DNA of 52,262 nucleotides from NCBI GenBank assembly GCA_902556855.1, contig CACDXJ010000004.1, positions 1-52,262 of the forward strand, in the 5' to 3' direction. Numbering within the stretch: the first letter of the stretch is position 1; every line of letters starts with the position of its first letter. The translations under genes and the position numbers were made by a program. A model generated the notes under the pieces. The model saw only the letters and a program-made list of their open reading frames with translations. It ran no database searches and was not told the origin of the DNA. Positions 26,477 to 35,917 of the stretch are shown here, piece by piece. The DNA is from an uncultured Pelagibacteraceae bacterium (GTDB lineage Bacteria > Pseudomonadota > Alphaproteobacteria > Pelagibacterales > Pelagibacteraceae).

Positions 26477-27918
26477 TCGTATGAAATACCGAAGTGAGTA
26501 TATTTAATATTTAAATAATCTTTAATCGCCATTGATCCACCTTCGCGTCCATAACCAGTTTGTTTTATTCCACCAAATGGTGCCTCCGCAACAGCCACAG
26601 CCGGTGTATTAACAGCTACACACCCAGTTTCTAATATTTCTGACGCTTCGTTAGCTTTTTTAAGGTCGGTTGTATAAACGTAACTACACAATCCTAAATC
26701 ATTGTTATTTGCTCTTTTCATGACCTCATCAAAATTTTTAAATGTTAATATTGGCACTATTGGACCAAAAGGTTCTTCCTTCATTATAGTAAAATTATCT
26801 TTAACATTATCAAATATTGTAGGTTCATAATAATACCCTTTATTAAAATTAGCCGCTCTTTTACCTCCAAGCAATAATCTTCCACCCTCTTTTTTTGTAG
26901 TTTCAACTAATTTCTCTACACCCTCAAGTCTTTGTTTGGTGCATAATGGACCAAGTAAAGTATCTTTGTCCATACCATTGCCTATCTTTAATTTTTTTGT
27001 TTTTTTAACCATTAAATCTGCAAATTCATCTTTTTTCTTTTCATGCACATAAAATCTGTTTGGAGAAATACAAACTTGACCATTATTTCTAAATTTCGCA
27101 GTAATAGCCATATCAGTAACCTTATTTAGATCAACATCATCGAACACTATGAATGGTGAATGACCACTTAACTCCATTGTTACTCTTTGCACTTTATCAG
27201 CAGCTTGTTTTAATATTAATTTACCAACTCTAGTAGAACCTGTAATTGAAATTTTTTTAATTATATCCGATTTAATAAGTTCCTCTGATATACCTGCTGG
27301 ATCTCCTGATAACAAATTTACTACTCCTGGAGGAACTCCTGCTTCTCTACAAATATCTACAATTTCCATTACACATCCAGGTGTTATAACATCAGGTTTA
27401 ACAATCACCGAACAACCAGCAGCTAACGCTGTGGAGATTTTTCTAGAAGCCAGGACAACTGGAAAGTTCCATGGAACTAATGCTGCAACAACTCCAACTG
27501 GTTGGTATATTACGTGTATACGAGTGTTAGGAAAACGACTTTGATTTATTTCCCCAAATATTCTTTTGGTTTCTTCTGAATTCCATTCAAAAATATCTGC
27601 TGCACCCCCTACTTCTCCTGGTCCTTCTGTTAAAGGTTTTCCAACCTCTAGAGTTAACCACTTAGATAAAATATCTACTTTTTGTCTCATCAATTCTGAA
27701 ATTCTTCTTATTATTTTCGCTCTTTCCCATGGAGAAGTGTTTCGCCAAATCTCTAAACCTTTTTCTGCTGATTTTAGTGCTCTTTGAACATCTGAATTAT
27801 TAGCCTTAGAAGCTTTTCCTAAAAGTTCTTCAGTAGCTGGGTTGATGACGTCATAAGTCTCACCGCTAGCAGATTTTTGCCACTTACCATCAATGAACTG
27901 TCCGAATTTATCGTACAT
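26473..27918 (-). CDS. NAD(P)-dependent semialdehyde dehydrogenase (GabD-like)
   Basis: The 481-residue protein has the ALDH signatures PWNFPVVLASRK, VIVKPDVITPGC (usually KP-S/A-E), SITGSTRVGKLI, MELSGHSPFIVFDDVDL (general-base Glu) and RNNGQVCISPNRF with the nucleophile Cys. It resembles succinate-semialdehyde and related semialdehyde dehydrogenases. It lacks the motif expected of CoA-acylating methylmalonate-semialdehyde dehydrogenase (IolA). It is first in an operon with the aldolase and divergent from iolD, so it probably oxidises the aldehyde product of that aldolase. Confidence 0.92.
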   Translation of the reverse strand: MYDKFGQFIDGKWQKSASGETYDVINPATEELLGKASKANNSDVQRALKSAEKGLEIWRNTSPWERAKIIRRISELMRQKVDILSKWLTLEVGKPLTEGPGEVGGAADIFEWNSEETKRIFGEINQSRFPNTRIHVIYQPVGVVAALVPWNFPVVLASRKISTALAAGCSVIVKPDVITPGCVMEIVDICREAGVPPGVVNLLSGDPAGISEELIKSDIIKKISITGSTRVGKLILKQAADKVQRVTMELSGHSPFIVFDDVDLNKVTDMAITAKFRNNGQVCISPNRFYVHEKKKDEFADLMVKKTKKLKIGNGMDKDTLLGPLCTKQRLEGVEKLVETTKKEGGRLLLGGKRAANFNKGYYYEPTIFDNVKDNFTIMKEEPFGPIVPILTFKNFDEVMKRANNNDLGLCSYVYTTDLKKANEASEILETGCVAVNTPAVAVAEAPFGGIKQTGYGREGGSMAIKDYLNIKYTHFGISYE

Positions 27919-27967
27919 AAATTATTGTTGAATAAAGAATATTAATTAAATAGTTTATATTGAATTT

Positions 27968-29812
27968 ATGAAAAATATTCAACTTACTTGTGCACATGCT
28001 TTAGTTAAATTTCTTATTGCCCAAAAAACTCTTATAGATGGAAAAAAAGTGCCCTTATTTCCAGGCGTGTTCGGAATTTTTGGTCATGGTAACGTTGCTT
28101 GTTTAGGTCAGGCTCTTCAAGAGAACCAAAAAGATCTTCCTACATGGAGAGGTCATCATGAACAAAATATGGCTCTTACAGGAATTGCATACTCTAGAGC
28201 AAAAAGACGTAGACAAATTTTTGTCGCAACATCTTCAGTGGGTCCAGGATCTACAAATATGATTACTGCAGCAGCTGTTGCAATGAGTAATAGGTTACCA
28301 ATTCTTTTTTTACCAGGCGATACATTTGCTAATCGAATGCCTGATCCAGTATTGCAACAAGTTGAACATTTCAATAATCCTGGCATTACGCAGAACGATG
28401 GATTTAAATCTGTCGTAAGATATTTTGATAGGATAACGAGACCTGAACAAATTATTTCAAGTTTACAACAAGCAATTCAAATTATGTTAGACCCTGCTGA
28501 TTGTGGACCAGCATGCATTTCTTTAAGTCAAGATGTACAAGGTGAAGTTTATGACTATCCTGAAGAATTTTTTAATGAGAGAATCCATACAATTAGAAGA
28601 CCAAGACCCGATGATTTTCAAATTAAAGAAGCTGCTGATCTAATCAAAAAATCCAAAAAACCAATCATTATAGCTGGAGGAGGTGTTTTTTATTCAGATG
28701 CTACTGAAGAATTAAGTGCATTTGCAAAAAAACACAATATTCCAGTAACCCAAACAGTTATGGGTTATTCATCTATTAAAAAAGACCACACTCATTATCT
28801 AGGAACAATTGGTGGTTTAGGTGGGAAAGCAGCAAATAATTTAAGCAAAGAGACAGATAGAGCAATAGCAATTGGAACTAAACTTGCTGATTTTACTACT
28901 GGATCTTGGGCTAACTTTGAAAATCCTAATTTTAAACTAGTCTCTATAAATGCAGCAAGATTTGATGCTAACAAGCATATGGCACAAGCTATTGTTGGAG
29001 ACGCTAAAGTTTCATTAGTTGAATTATCTCAAGCATTAGGCAATTGGAAGGCAGACGATAATTGGTATAAAAAATCAAGGGTAGAATTAAAAAATTGGGA
29101 AGCTTACGTAGAAAAAGAAAGTGGTCCTACTAATCAAAAACTACCAAGCTATGCTCAAGTTATAGGAGCGTGTTATAGAAATTCAGATCCTTCTGATATT
29201 GCTGTAACAGCAGCTGGCGGATTAGTTGGCGAAGTAATACAGGTTTGGAAGCCTAGAGAGTTAAACACTCATGAGACAGAATGGGGTTTTAGTTGTATGA
29301 GTTATGAGATTTCTGGTGCGCTAGGCATCAAAATGGCTAATCCAGATAAAGAAGTAGTCTCATTTATTGGAGATGGATCTTATCTACTTTATAATTCTGA
29401 TATTTATAGCTCAGTGATTACAAATAATAAATTAATACTTATTGTTTGTGATAATGGAGGTCATGCTGTAATTAATAGATTGCAATTATATAAAGGTGGT
29501 AAAGAATTTAACTGTCTATTAAAAAGCTCAAAGGCACCTAATCTAGTGCCTGTTGATTTTGCAGGTCATGCTAAGAGCATGGGAGCGTTTGGCGAACATG
29601 TTAATTCTATAACTGAATTAGAAGAAGCTTTTAAAAGAGCAAAAAAATCCAAAAAAACTTATGTTATATCAATACATACTGATGGATACCAATGGTTAGA
29701 GGGATCAGCTTTTTGGGAAAGCCCTACTCTAGGAATATCCTCAACTGAAGAAAATAAAAAAGCCCTAAAAGAACACATGGAGGGAAAGAAAAAGCAAAGA
29801 AAAGGTGTATAA
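27968..29812 (+). CDS. iolD: 3D-(3,5/4)-trihydroxycyclohexane-1,2-dione acylhydrolase
   Basis: This thiamine-diphosphate enzyme opens the ring of the IolE product to give 5-deoxy-D-glucuronate. The 614 residues match IolD more than acetolactate synthase. The N-terminal part includes GHGNVACLGQAL, THE-like GHHEQNMAL (the Glu that activates ThDP), and SSVGPGSTNMITAAAVA. The C-terminal ThDP fold has IGDGSYLLYNSDI..CDNGGHAVINRL. It is divergent from the aldehyde dehydrogenase (49 bp between starts) and followed by a Gfo/Idh/MocA gene 8 bp later. Confidence 0.93.
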   Translation: MKNIQLTCAHALVKFLIAQKTLIDGKKVPLFPGVFGIFGHGNVACLGQALQENQKDLPTWRGHHEQNMALTGIAYSRAKRRRQIFVATSSVGPGSTNMITAAAVAMSNRLPILFLPGDTFANRMPDPVLQQVEHFNNPGITQNDGFKSVVRYFDRITRPEQIISSLQQAIQIMLDPADCGPACISLSQDVQGEVYDYPEEFFNERIHTIRRPRPDDFQIKEAADLIKKSKKPIIIAGGGVFYSDATEELSAFAKKHNIPVTQTVMGYSSIKKDHTHYLGTIGGLGGKAANNLSKETDRAIAIGTKLADFTTGSWANFENPNFKLVSINAARFDANKHMAQAIVGDAKVSLVELSQALGNWKADDNWYKKSRVELKNWEAYVEKESGPTNQKLPSYAQVIGACYRNSDPSDIAVTAAGGLVGEVIQVWKPRELNTHETEWGFSCMSYEISGALGIKMANPDKEVVSFIGDGSYLLYNSDIYSSVITNNKLILIVCDNGGHAVINRLQLYKGGKEFNCLLKSSKAPNLVPVDFAGHAKSMGAFGEHVNSITELEEAFKRAKKSKKTYVISIHTDGYQWLEGSAFWESPTLGISSTEENKKALKEHMEGKKKQRKGV

Positions 29813-29820
29813 CCCTTTAA

Positions 29821-30978
29821 ATGCAAAAGATTTATAAAATTGGATTGATCGGCTGTGGTCATATTGCTGAAACATACTTTAGAGCCCATAAATATTTTAA
29901 TAATTTCAAAATAATTAAGTGTGCAGATATAAACATAAAGGCTGCTGAAAAATGTGCTAAGAAATATAAAATTGATTTTGCCTCCGTTAATGAAATACTC
30001 AATGATAAAAAAATTGAGATAATTTTAAATCTAACCATTCCTACAGCACATTACTCGGTAGCAAAAAAATCATTATTAAGTGGAAAACATGTTTATTCTG
30101 AAAAACCTCTAGCGGTAGACCTTAAAGATGGATTTGAACTTGTAAAAATTGCACGAAAAAAAAAACTTTTTATTGGAAATGCACCTGATACATTTTTAGG
30201 TGGAGGAAATCAAAAAGCAAGACAACTTTTAGATAAAAAAATTATAGGTAAAATAAAATTTGGAACAGCAATATTTGCATTCCCTGGAATTCAATCATAC
30301 CATCCTAATCCTGAGCCTTGGTTCAAAAAAAAAGGAGGTGGACCTGTTATTGATATGGGTCCTTACTATTTAACAGCTTTAGTTAACCTATTAGGTCCTG
30401 CTAAATTTGTTACTAGCACTTGTAATATTAATACAAAAAAAAGAATTATTGGCATTGGACCAAAAAAGGGGAAAAAAATTAAAGTAGAGTGTCCTACTAC
30501 TTATTTCTCCACTATAAGATTTCAAAATGGAACAATAATCAGATTAACTTTATCATTCGACGTAATTTCCCACTTAAGAAATCATATAGAATTATATGGA
30601 GAAAAAGGATCTATGATAGTTCCAGACCCAAATATGTTTGGTGGATCAGTATTATTAAGTAAGAAATTAGGAAGTAAATGGAAAAATTACAAAACTAATA
30701 AAATGGTTTTAGGAAAAATTAATATTAGAACTCAAAGCTCAAGAGCAAATGAATCTCCTACAAACGCAAATTATAGAGGCGTAGGACTTGCAGAAATGAT
30801 TTATTCAGTTAGAAAGAGGAAACAACATAGATGTAACGGCAATTTATCATTACATGTACTTAACATTATAGATGGAATTCATAAATCTGCTAGAAATGGT
30901 AAAAAATATTATTTTAATACAACATGTGAAAAACCACCCTATTTCACAAATAAAGAAATAAATTCAATTATCAAATAG
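29821..30978 (+). CDS. Gfo/Idh/MocA family oxidoreductase, Tyr-type active site
   Basis: The 385-residue protein has a Rossmann GLIGCGHIAETYF start and the EKP motif with Lys95 (SEKPLAVD). In the substrate site it reads GGGPVIDMGPYYL: Asp178 is present, but the residue that is His in inositol dehydrogenases is Tyr182, as in glucose-fructose oxidoreductase-like enzymes. It is NAD(P)-linked and likely oxidises or reduces a sugar or cyclitol. It is co-directional with iolD and convergent with the ROK gene, overlapping 8 bp. The substrate is unknown; cluster position suggests a second cyclitol or an isomer such as scyllo- or D-chiro-inositol. Confidence 0.9.
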   Translation: MQKIYKIGLIGCGHIAETYFRAHKYFNNFKIIKCADINIKAAEKCAKKYKIDFASVNEILNDKKIEIILNLTIPTAHYSVAKKSLLSGKHVYSEKPLAVDLKDGFELVKIARKKKLFIGNAPDTFLGGGNQKARQLLDKKIIGKIKFGTAIFAFPGIQSYHPNPEPWFKKKGGGPVIDMGPYYLTALVNLLGPAKFVTSTCNINTKKRIIGIGPKKGKKIKVECPTTYFSTIRFQNGTIIRLTLSFDVISHLRNHIELYGEKGSMIVPDPNMFGGSVLLSKKLGSKWKNYKTNKMVLGKINIRTQSSRANESPTNANYRGVGLAEMIYSVRKRKQHRCNGNLSLHVLNIIDGIHKSARNGKKYYFNTTCEKPPYFTNKEINSIIK

Positions 30979-31855
30979 AATTTAGTGTACTTAACATTGC
31001 TGCTCCACGTACTCCACTTGAGTCTCCATGTGCTGGATGAGTAAAAACTGTATTTAATGATTTTATTTCTAAATATTTTTTGCAAATATTTTTTATTTCA
31101 TTTAAATTTTTAATCTCATTTGATAAACCTCCACCAAAAACGATAACCTCGGGGTCTATTATATTTATAACAGAGGCTAATGAACGGCCTAATCTTTCTT
31201 TAAATAGCAATATAAATCTATTATTTTTTTTATTATTTAAAATTTGATGAGCTGTTTTCTTGATTTTAAAATCTTTTTTAAACAGACTTTCTAAACCTTT
31301 TCCTGAAATAAATTGTTGAGAAGAGAACTTATAGTCATATTTGATTTTTGTTTTTTTTTCATTTATTCCAAAACCTGGTAAAAAGTTATGGCCCCATTCA
31401 CCTGCAATATGATTTGACCCTCTAATTATTTTTTTGTTAATTACTAATCCTCCTCCTGTACCAGACCCTAGAATGATACCAAATACTGAGTTATAATTTT
31501 TAGCAGCTCCGTCCATTGCTTCAGAATAAGCGAAACAATTTGCATCATTTTCAAAAATTATTTTATTGGGGAGAATTGATTTAAGATCGTACATAATTTT
31601 TTTATTTTTAATCCATTTCATATTATAGGTGTTAAATACTCTTCCCTTTTGATCCATTGATCCTGGATGACAAATTCCTACATCTAGCTGTGTATTATAT
31701 TTATTTGATAAATTATTAATTATATCAGATATATTTTTTAATAATTTCTTATAATTGCTAGGAGTTTTTTCTCTTTGTCTTATAATTTCTGAGTTATTAT
31801 TATCAAGAAGAACGTACTCAATTTTTGTAGCTCCTAAATCTATTCCAATTTGCAT
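30971..31855 (-). CDS. ROK-family sugar kinase without the zinc-cysteine motif
   Basis: The 294-residue protein has the ROK ATP-binding start IGIDLGATKIEYVLLD, the catalytic Asp104 in FENDANCFAYSE, the GxGTGGG phosphate loop (ILGSGTGGGLV), and the ExGH motif GEWGHNFLPG (Glu153, His156). The usual CxCGxxGCxE zinc cluster after it is absent: residues about 173-182 read YDYKFSSQQF. The C-terminal VFGGGLSNE is typical. It should phosphorylate a sugar or keto-acid with ATP. It directly follows the ABC ATPase gene (1-bp overlap), so the substrate is probably what the transporter imports or a breakdown product. Confidence 0.88.
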   Translation of the reverse strand: MQIGIDLGATKIEYVLLDNNNSEIIRQREKTPSNYKKLLKNISDIINNLSNKYNTQLDVGICHPGSMDQKGRVFNTYNMKWIKNKKIMYDLKSILPNKIIFENDANCFAYSEAMDGAAKNYNSVFGIILGSGTGGGLVINKKIIRGSNHIAGEWGHNFLPGFGINEKKTKIKYDYKFSSQQFISGKGLESLFKKDFKIKKTAHQILNNKKNNRFILLFKERLGRSLASVINIIDPEVIVFGGGLSNEIKNLNEIKNICKKYLEIKSLNTVFTHPAHGDSSGVRGAAMLSTLNSI

Positions 31856-32649
31856 TAATTATTTGAAGCCCTATTCATTTCTTCAAGCTCGACTTCTAAT
31901 TTATTAAGTTCTTCACCTCCAGCCATCATGCTCAAAAGTTTTTCCCTTGATATATTTTTCTTTTCATAGGTTCCTAAACTTTTACCTCTATTTAATACCG
32001 TAAAACTGTTTCCAACAGGATAAGCATGATGGACATTATGTGTAATTAATATTACTGCTAAACCTTGAGATGCAGCTTTTACTATATATTTCAAAACGAC
32101 AGATGCTTGATGTACACCTAAAGCAGAGGTTGGCTCATCCAAAACTAGCACTTTAGCCCCAAAATATATTGCTCTACTAATTGCCAAACATTGTCTTTCT
32201 CCACCAGACATTGTTCCAACCGCTTGAGATGGATCTCGAACGTCAATACCTATTTGTCCCATTCTTTCCGCAGCTATTTTGTTTGCTTTTTCAATATCAA
32301 AAGTTTTTAAAAAAGGAGGACCCTTCATAGGCTCTCTTCCCATAAAGAAATTTCTTGTTACACTCATTAAAGACACCAAAGCAAGGTCTTGATAAACAGT
32401 AGCTATACCCATATCCAATGCATCTTTAGGGCTATCAAATACTGTTTTTTTTCCTTCGACTATAATTTCACCTTCATCAGGTTTGTGTACACCAGCTAAA
32501 GTTTTTATTAATGTTGACTTTCCTGCACCATTATCCCCTAGAAGACACATAATTTCCCCTTTTTTTAATTTCATAGTTACATCTTTCAATGCAATTACTT
32601 TCCCAAAAAATTTACTTATGTTATTAAATTGGACTAAATATTCAGACAT
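31855..32649 (-). CDS. Sugar ABC transporter ATP-binding protein (FrcA type)
   Basis: This single-domain ATPase of 264 residues has Walker [13 protein letters not shown], signature [15 protein letters not shown], Walker [13 protein letters not shown] and the H-loop [11 protein letters not shown]2 transporters mostly use double-length ATPases (RbsA/XylG); the half-size form matches FrcA of the fructose/inositol class. It is translated in a chain: 1-bp overlaps with the permease gene upstream and the ROK gene downstream. Confidence 0.94.
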   Translation of the reverse strand: MSEYLVQFNNISKFFGKVIALKDVTMKLKKGEIMCLLGDNGAGKSTLIKTLAGVHKPDEGEIIVEGKKTVFDSPKDALDMGIATVYQDLALVSLMSVTRNFFMGREPMKGPPFLKTFDIEKANKIAAERMGQIGIDVRDPSQAVGTMSGGERQCLAISRAIYFGAKVLVLDEPTSALGVHQASVVLKYIVKAASQGLAVILITHNVHHAYPVGNSFTVLNRGKSLGTYEKKNISREKLLSMMAGGEELNKLEVELEEMNRASNN

Positions 32650-33776
32650 TACTTACTTTCCGTTACTTTTCTTCTTATATAATTATTAAATATTACTGCG
32701 ATCAACATCATTGCACCTAAGAAAACTTTAAACCAGTCTGTATCTACATCGGTATAAAATATTCCCATTGATACTGTACCAAAGATCAAGGCACCAAATG
32801 CTGCACCTATGGCAGATCCATATCCACCAGTCAACAAGCAACCTCCAACTACAGCTGCTGCAATAGCTTCTAATTCTTTTAAAGTTCCTCGCATAGTATC
32901 TGCAGATCCTGCATCTAAAACTTGGATAGTGGCAAAAATAGTAGCTGCTACCGCAGTACCAATAAACAGACTTATTTTTACTCTACCGACTGGAACACCT
33001 ACGTTGTTTGCCCCATTTTTATCTCCACCAGATGCAAAAATCCAATTTCCATATCTAGTTTTCATCAAAATCCAAGTTGTAATTATCGCTAATGCAATAA
33101 ACCAAATTACCGACGGCGGTATTCCTGTTGCAAGAGGCGTGCCATCGGTTCTAAGCGCAATTAGATTCATTGAACCTAACCAAGTAAATATCCATTTAAA
33201 CGAGTCTGTTGCGAATATCCAAGCTATTGGATCGTTTTCAATTAAAACTCTTAATCCAGGTACTTGAGTCCGTCCAGTAATTAATCTAGTAATAGCCAGC
33301 GTTGCACCTCTTAAAATAAATAACATTGCAAGAGTAACAATGAAAGAAGGTAAACCAGTTCTTACAACTAAAATCCCATTAAAATAACCGACTAGTACAG
33401 CCATCGAAAAAGCAAATATGATACTCATCCATAAAGGCCATCCCCAATAAATAGCCGGAATAGCTATACAAATTCCAGCAAAACCGATCATTGAACCAAT
33501 AGATAAGTCGAATTCTCCACCTATCATTAGCATAGCAGCAGCTATTGCAATTATTCCTAGGTTTGCAGAAACGTCTAGAAAATTTAAAACACCATAAGCA
33601 CTAAACATTCCAGTATCTCCAGCAACTATACCAAAAAAAATAAATACTAGAATTGCTCCACCCAAAGCACCTAACTCTGGTCTATTAAGTAATAATCTTA
33701 ACTTAGAAACTTTTTTAAGTCTTTCATCCTGATTAAAATCAGTTTTTTCTTCTATACTTTTAGACTTTGCAGACAT
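32649..33776 (-). CDS. Sugar ABC transporter permease (FrcC/RbsC type)
   Basis: The 375-residue membrane protein has eight to ten hydrophobic segments. It carries the CUT2 permease signature [18 protein letters not shown], the [25 protein letters not shown] block, and [30 protein letters not shown] (the EAA-like loop). The charged N-terminal 25 residues are cytoplasmic. It follows the binding-protein gene across a strong stem-loop (33794-33827) and overlaps the ATPase gene by one base. Confidence 0.94.
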   Translation of the reverse strand: MSAKSKSIEEKTDFNQDERLKKVSKLRLLLNRPELGALGGAILVFIFFGIVAGDTGMFSAYGVLNFLDVSANLGIIAIAAAMLMIGGEFDLSIGSMIGFAGICIAIPAIYWGWPLWMSIIFAFSMAVLVGYFNGILVVRTGLPSFIVTLAMLFILRGATLAITRLITGRTQVPGLRVLIENDPIAWIFATDSFKWIFTWLGSMNLIALRTDGTPLATGIPPSVIWFIALAIITTWILMKTRYGNWIFASGGDKNGANNVGVPVGRVKISLFIGTAVAATIFATIQVLDAGSADTMRGTLKELEAIAAAVVGGCLLTGGYGSAIGAAFGALIFGTVSMGIFYTDVDTDWFKVFLGAMMLIAVIFNNYIRRKVTESK

Positions 33777-33793
33777 AATAAAAAAACTTAAAA

Positions 33794-33827
33794 AAAAAGG
33801 CCCAGTGAAAACTCACTAGGCCTTTTT
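33794..33827 (-). terminator. Stem-loop between binding-protein and permease genes
   Basis: The arms 33794-33808 (AAAAAGGCCCAGTGA) and 33813-33827 (TCACTAGGCCTTTTT) pair over 15 positions with a single C-A mismatch and a 4-nt loop. On the minus strand the hairpin follows the binding-protein stop codon by about 10 nt and ends in a long T-run. It probably acts as a partial terminator or 3' mRNA stabiliser, keeping binding-protein mRNA more abundant than permease/ATPase mRNA. The A/T ends make it potentially bidirectional. Confidence 0.8.
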
Positions 33828-33837
33828 AATATATATT

Positions 33838-34761
33838 TTATCTATAACCTTGAGCAGCCCATTTAATTACACTCTTAGCGTTTTTAGGTGTAACAAAACC
33901 AGGTCCTGTCATAACTACACCAGCTGGCATAGTTCCATATCTCATATACTGAGAAAATATAGCTATAGGTAAGTAACCTTGCAAGTACTGTTGTTGGTCA
34001 ATTAAGAATTCAACTTTTCCAGCAGCAGCAGCTTTAAGCATTCCTGGAGACATATCAAATGTTCCTAGTTTAATGCTTCCAACTTTTCCAGCTGACTCTA
34101 ATGCTTTTAGAGCAGCTTCACCTGCTAAACCAGCTCCTAAAGTAAGAATAGTGTCGTATCCACCACCTAACTTAGCAGCTACAGCTTTTTGAATTTCAGT
34201 TGGGTCATTAGATGTTCCCAAAATATCGACAGAACCTCCAAAACCTTTTTTGAAACCAGCACATCTTCTATCTAAAGCGACGTTACCAACTTCGTGGTTA
34301 ACACATAATGCTTTTTTTCCACCAGCAGCTTTCATCTTTTGTCCGCCACCTACTCCTGCTTCAAATTCAGTTTGACCAACGTGAGCGCTTATTCCTAGCT
34401 TCATGTAGTCATCTGAACCTGAGTTCATAGAAATTACTGGAATTCCAGCTGATATTGCAGCTTTAACAGATTTACCTAAAGCGGCAGCATCCGGTAAAGT
34501 TATTACAATACCTTTTGGTTTTTGTGAAACAGCATTATCTATTAGTTTAGCCATTTCAACCATGTCAAATGTTGCTGGAGCAGTATATTTGCAAGATACT
34601 TTCATATCTTTACAAGCTTTATCAACTCCATTTTTGGCAACAGACCAGAAAGGGTCATTTGCTTGTCCGTGAGAAACAACAATAATATCTACAGCTAAAG
34701 CAGCTACTGACATCATCGCCCAACTCATTAGAGCAGCAATTGTTAAGTATACTTTTTTCAT
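33838..34761 (-). CDS. Periplasmic sugar/cyclitol-binding protein of ABC transporter
   Basis: From ATG 34761 the protein begins with a clear signal peptide (KKVYLTIAALMSWAMMSVAALA) and continues as a type I periplasmic-binding protein: IIVVSHGQANDPFWSVAKNG, PKGIVITLPDAAALGKSV, GIPVISMNSGSD, GTFDMSPGMLKAAAAGKVEFLIDQQQYLQGYLP. It resembles FrcB/ribose-class receptors. A GAGGGA Shine-Dalgarno 7 nt upstream of 34761 decides this start over an in-frame ATG at 34797. Context (iolD, iolE, iolG) suggests myo-inositol or another cyclitol as ligand; the sequence alone does not prove it. Confidence 0.93.
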   Translation of the reverse strand: MKKVYLTIAALMSWAMMSVAALAVDIIVVSHGQANDPFWSVAKNGVDKACKDMKVSCKYTAPATFDMVEMAKLIDNAVSQKPKGIVITLPDAAALGKSVKAAISAGIPVISMNSGSDDYMKLGISAHVGQTEFEAGVGGGQKMKAAGGKKALCVNHEVGNVALDRRCAGFKKGFGGSVDILGTSNDPTEIQKAVAAKLGGGYDTILTLGAGLAGEAALKALESAGKVGSIKLGTFDMSPGMLKAAAAGKVEFLIDQQQYLQGYLPIAIFSQYMRYGTMPAGVVMTGPGFVTPKNAKSVIKWAAQGYR

Positions 34762-34767
34762 GATTAT

Positions 34768-34774
34768 TTCCCTC
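34768..34774 (-). promoter_or_regulatory. Strong Shine-Dalgarno of the binding-protein gene
   Basis: On the minus strand GAGGGAA lies 7 nt before the ATG at 34761. Few genes in this window have a comparable purine-rich site; most starts are overlapped or short-spaced and AT-rich. It both fixes the start codon and suggests high translation, as expected for an abundant periplasmic receptor. Confidence 0.65.
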
Positions 34775-34828
34775 ATTTGTTTGTTAATTTTGCGCAATTA
34801 AAACAAAAAAATAATTAAAATTCAAAAG

Positions 34829-34864
34829 GAAAAAAAAATTATACAACTGTAGGTAGTTACAGTT
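34829..34864 (-). terminator. Possible terminator after the inositol dehydrogenase gene
   Basis: AACTGTA (34845-34851) and TACAGTT (34858-34864) form a perfect 7-bp stem with a 6-nt loop, overlapping the iolG stop codon. On the minus strand a run of nine T follows after about six bases (34829-34838). The stem is AT-rich and weak, and the T-run is not directly attached, so termination may be inefficient. Confidence 0.4.
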
Positions 34865-35858
34865 ACTTTAATTTTATTACTCTTTTCATAATTAAAGATT
34901 TATATGCAGCATTAGCAATTTTTAATGCTAAATAACCATCTTTAAAAGTTGATCTTGGTTTTATTCTTTTTTTATGAAGAGAAATAAGATCATTTAACTG
35001 AAGATCATAGGCATCTTTATATCTTTCAATAAAAAAGTTTAAAAAAGGTTTTTGAGAATGAGTTTGATTTGAATTAAAAATTTCTGTGGCGTTACTTTTT
35101 GGATTTCCAGAAAAAAGCATTCCTCTTTTTCCAAATAATTCAACTCTTTGATCGTAGCCAAAAGAGCAGTGCCTAGAATTAGTTATTATACAAATTACTC
35201 CTTTTTTTGATTTCATAGTTACTGTTGCTAACTCATAATCTTTAATTTTTTTGTAAAACGGTTCAAAAGAACTAGCTGATGCACTAATTTCAGAAATTTC
35301 ATCATTTTTTAAGTAATACCTACATAAATCAAAATCGTGAATCATCATATCTCTAAATATACCACCAGACGATTTTAGATAAGTTTTAGATGGTGGAGCT
35401 GGGTCTCTACTAGTTATAATTATTTTTTCTAATCTACCAATCTTTTTTTTATCTAAATCAATTTTTATAGAATGATGACCTGGATCGTATCTTCGATTAA
35501 AACCAAGTTGTATTTTTGATTTCTTTTTTTTTACTCTTTTAAAAGTCTTAATAATTTTGCTAATTTTTAAGTCTAAAGGTTTTTCACAAAATATAGTCTT
35601 CTTAAATCTAATACCCTCTTCTATAAATTTTATATGAGTATTTGTAGGACTTGAGATAAAGATTATATCTACTTCTTTATCTGAAAAGATCTTTTTATAA
35701 TTTTTTTCGATTTTGCAGTTATAAAGTTTTTTAGCTTTTTTTCTTAATTTTGATAATTTTTCGAACACATATAAAAGTTTAAGGTTTTTATTTTTATTTA
35801 TATTTAAAGCATGCATTTGCCCTATTCTTCCAAAACCCAAAAGTGCTACATTGATCAT
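34863..35858 (-). CDS. iolG: Inositol 2-dehydrogenase-like oxidoreductase (Gfo/Idh/MocA)
   Basis: The 331-residue NAD-dependent enzyme has GFGRIGQMHALNI at the N-terminus, the EKP motif with Lys93, and a catalytic Asp170/His174 pair in GGIFRDMMIHDFDL, the pattern of myo-inositol dehydrogenases. It would oxidise myo-inositol to 2-keto-myo-inositol (scyllo-inosose), the substrate of IolE. iolE starts divergently 59 bp away, and the ABC receptor gene lies just downstream on the same strand. The specific substrate is inferred from context. Confidence 0.88.
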   Translation of the reverse strand: MINVALLGFGRIGQMHALNINKNKNLKLLYVFEKLSKLRKKAKKLYNCKIEKNYKKIFSDKEVDIIFISSPTNTHIKFIEEGIRFKKTIFCEKPLDLKISKIIKTFKRVKKKKSKIQLGFNRRYDPGHHSIKIDLDKKKIGRLEKIIITSRDPAPPSKTYLKSSGGIFRDMMIHDFDLCRYYLKNDEISEISASASSFEPFYKKIKDYELATVTMKSKKGVICIITNSRHCSFGYDQRVELFGKRGMLFSGNPKSNATEIFNSNQTHSQKPFLNFFIERYKDAYDLQLNDLISLHKKRIKPRSTFKDGYLALKIANAAYKSLIMKRVIKLK

Positions 35859-35917
35859 ATATTTTTTTGTAACTTTATTTTATATATTATACAAAATGAT
35901 ATTACTTTCTTAAAAAT

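Noticed and set aside
32809-33267. A 152-codon open frame antisense to the ABC permease gene
   Set aside because: The permease frame is clearly real; the reverse frame is open because of its alanine/glycine-rich codons.
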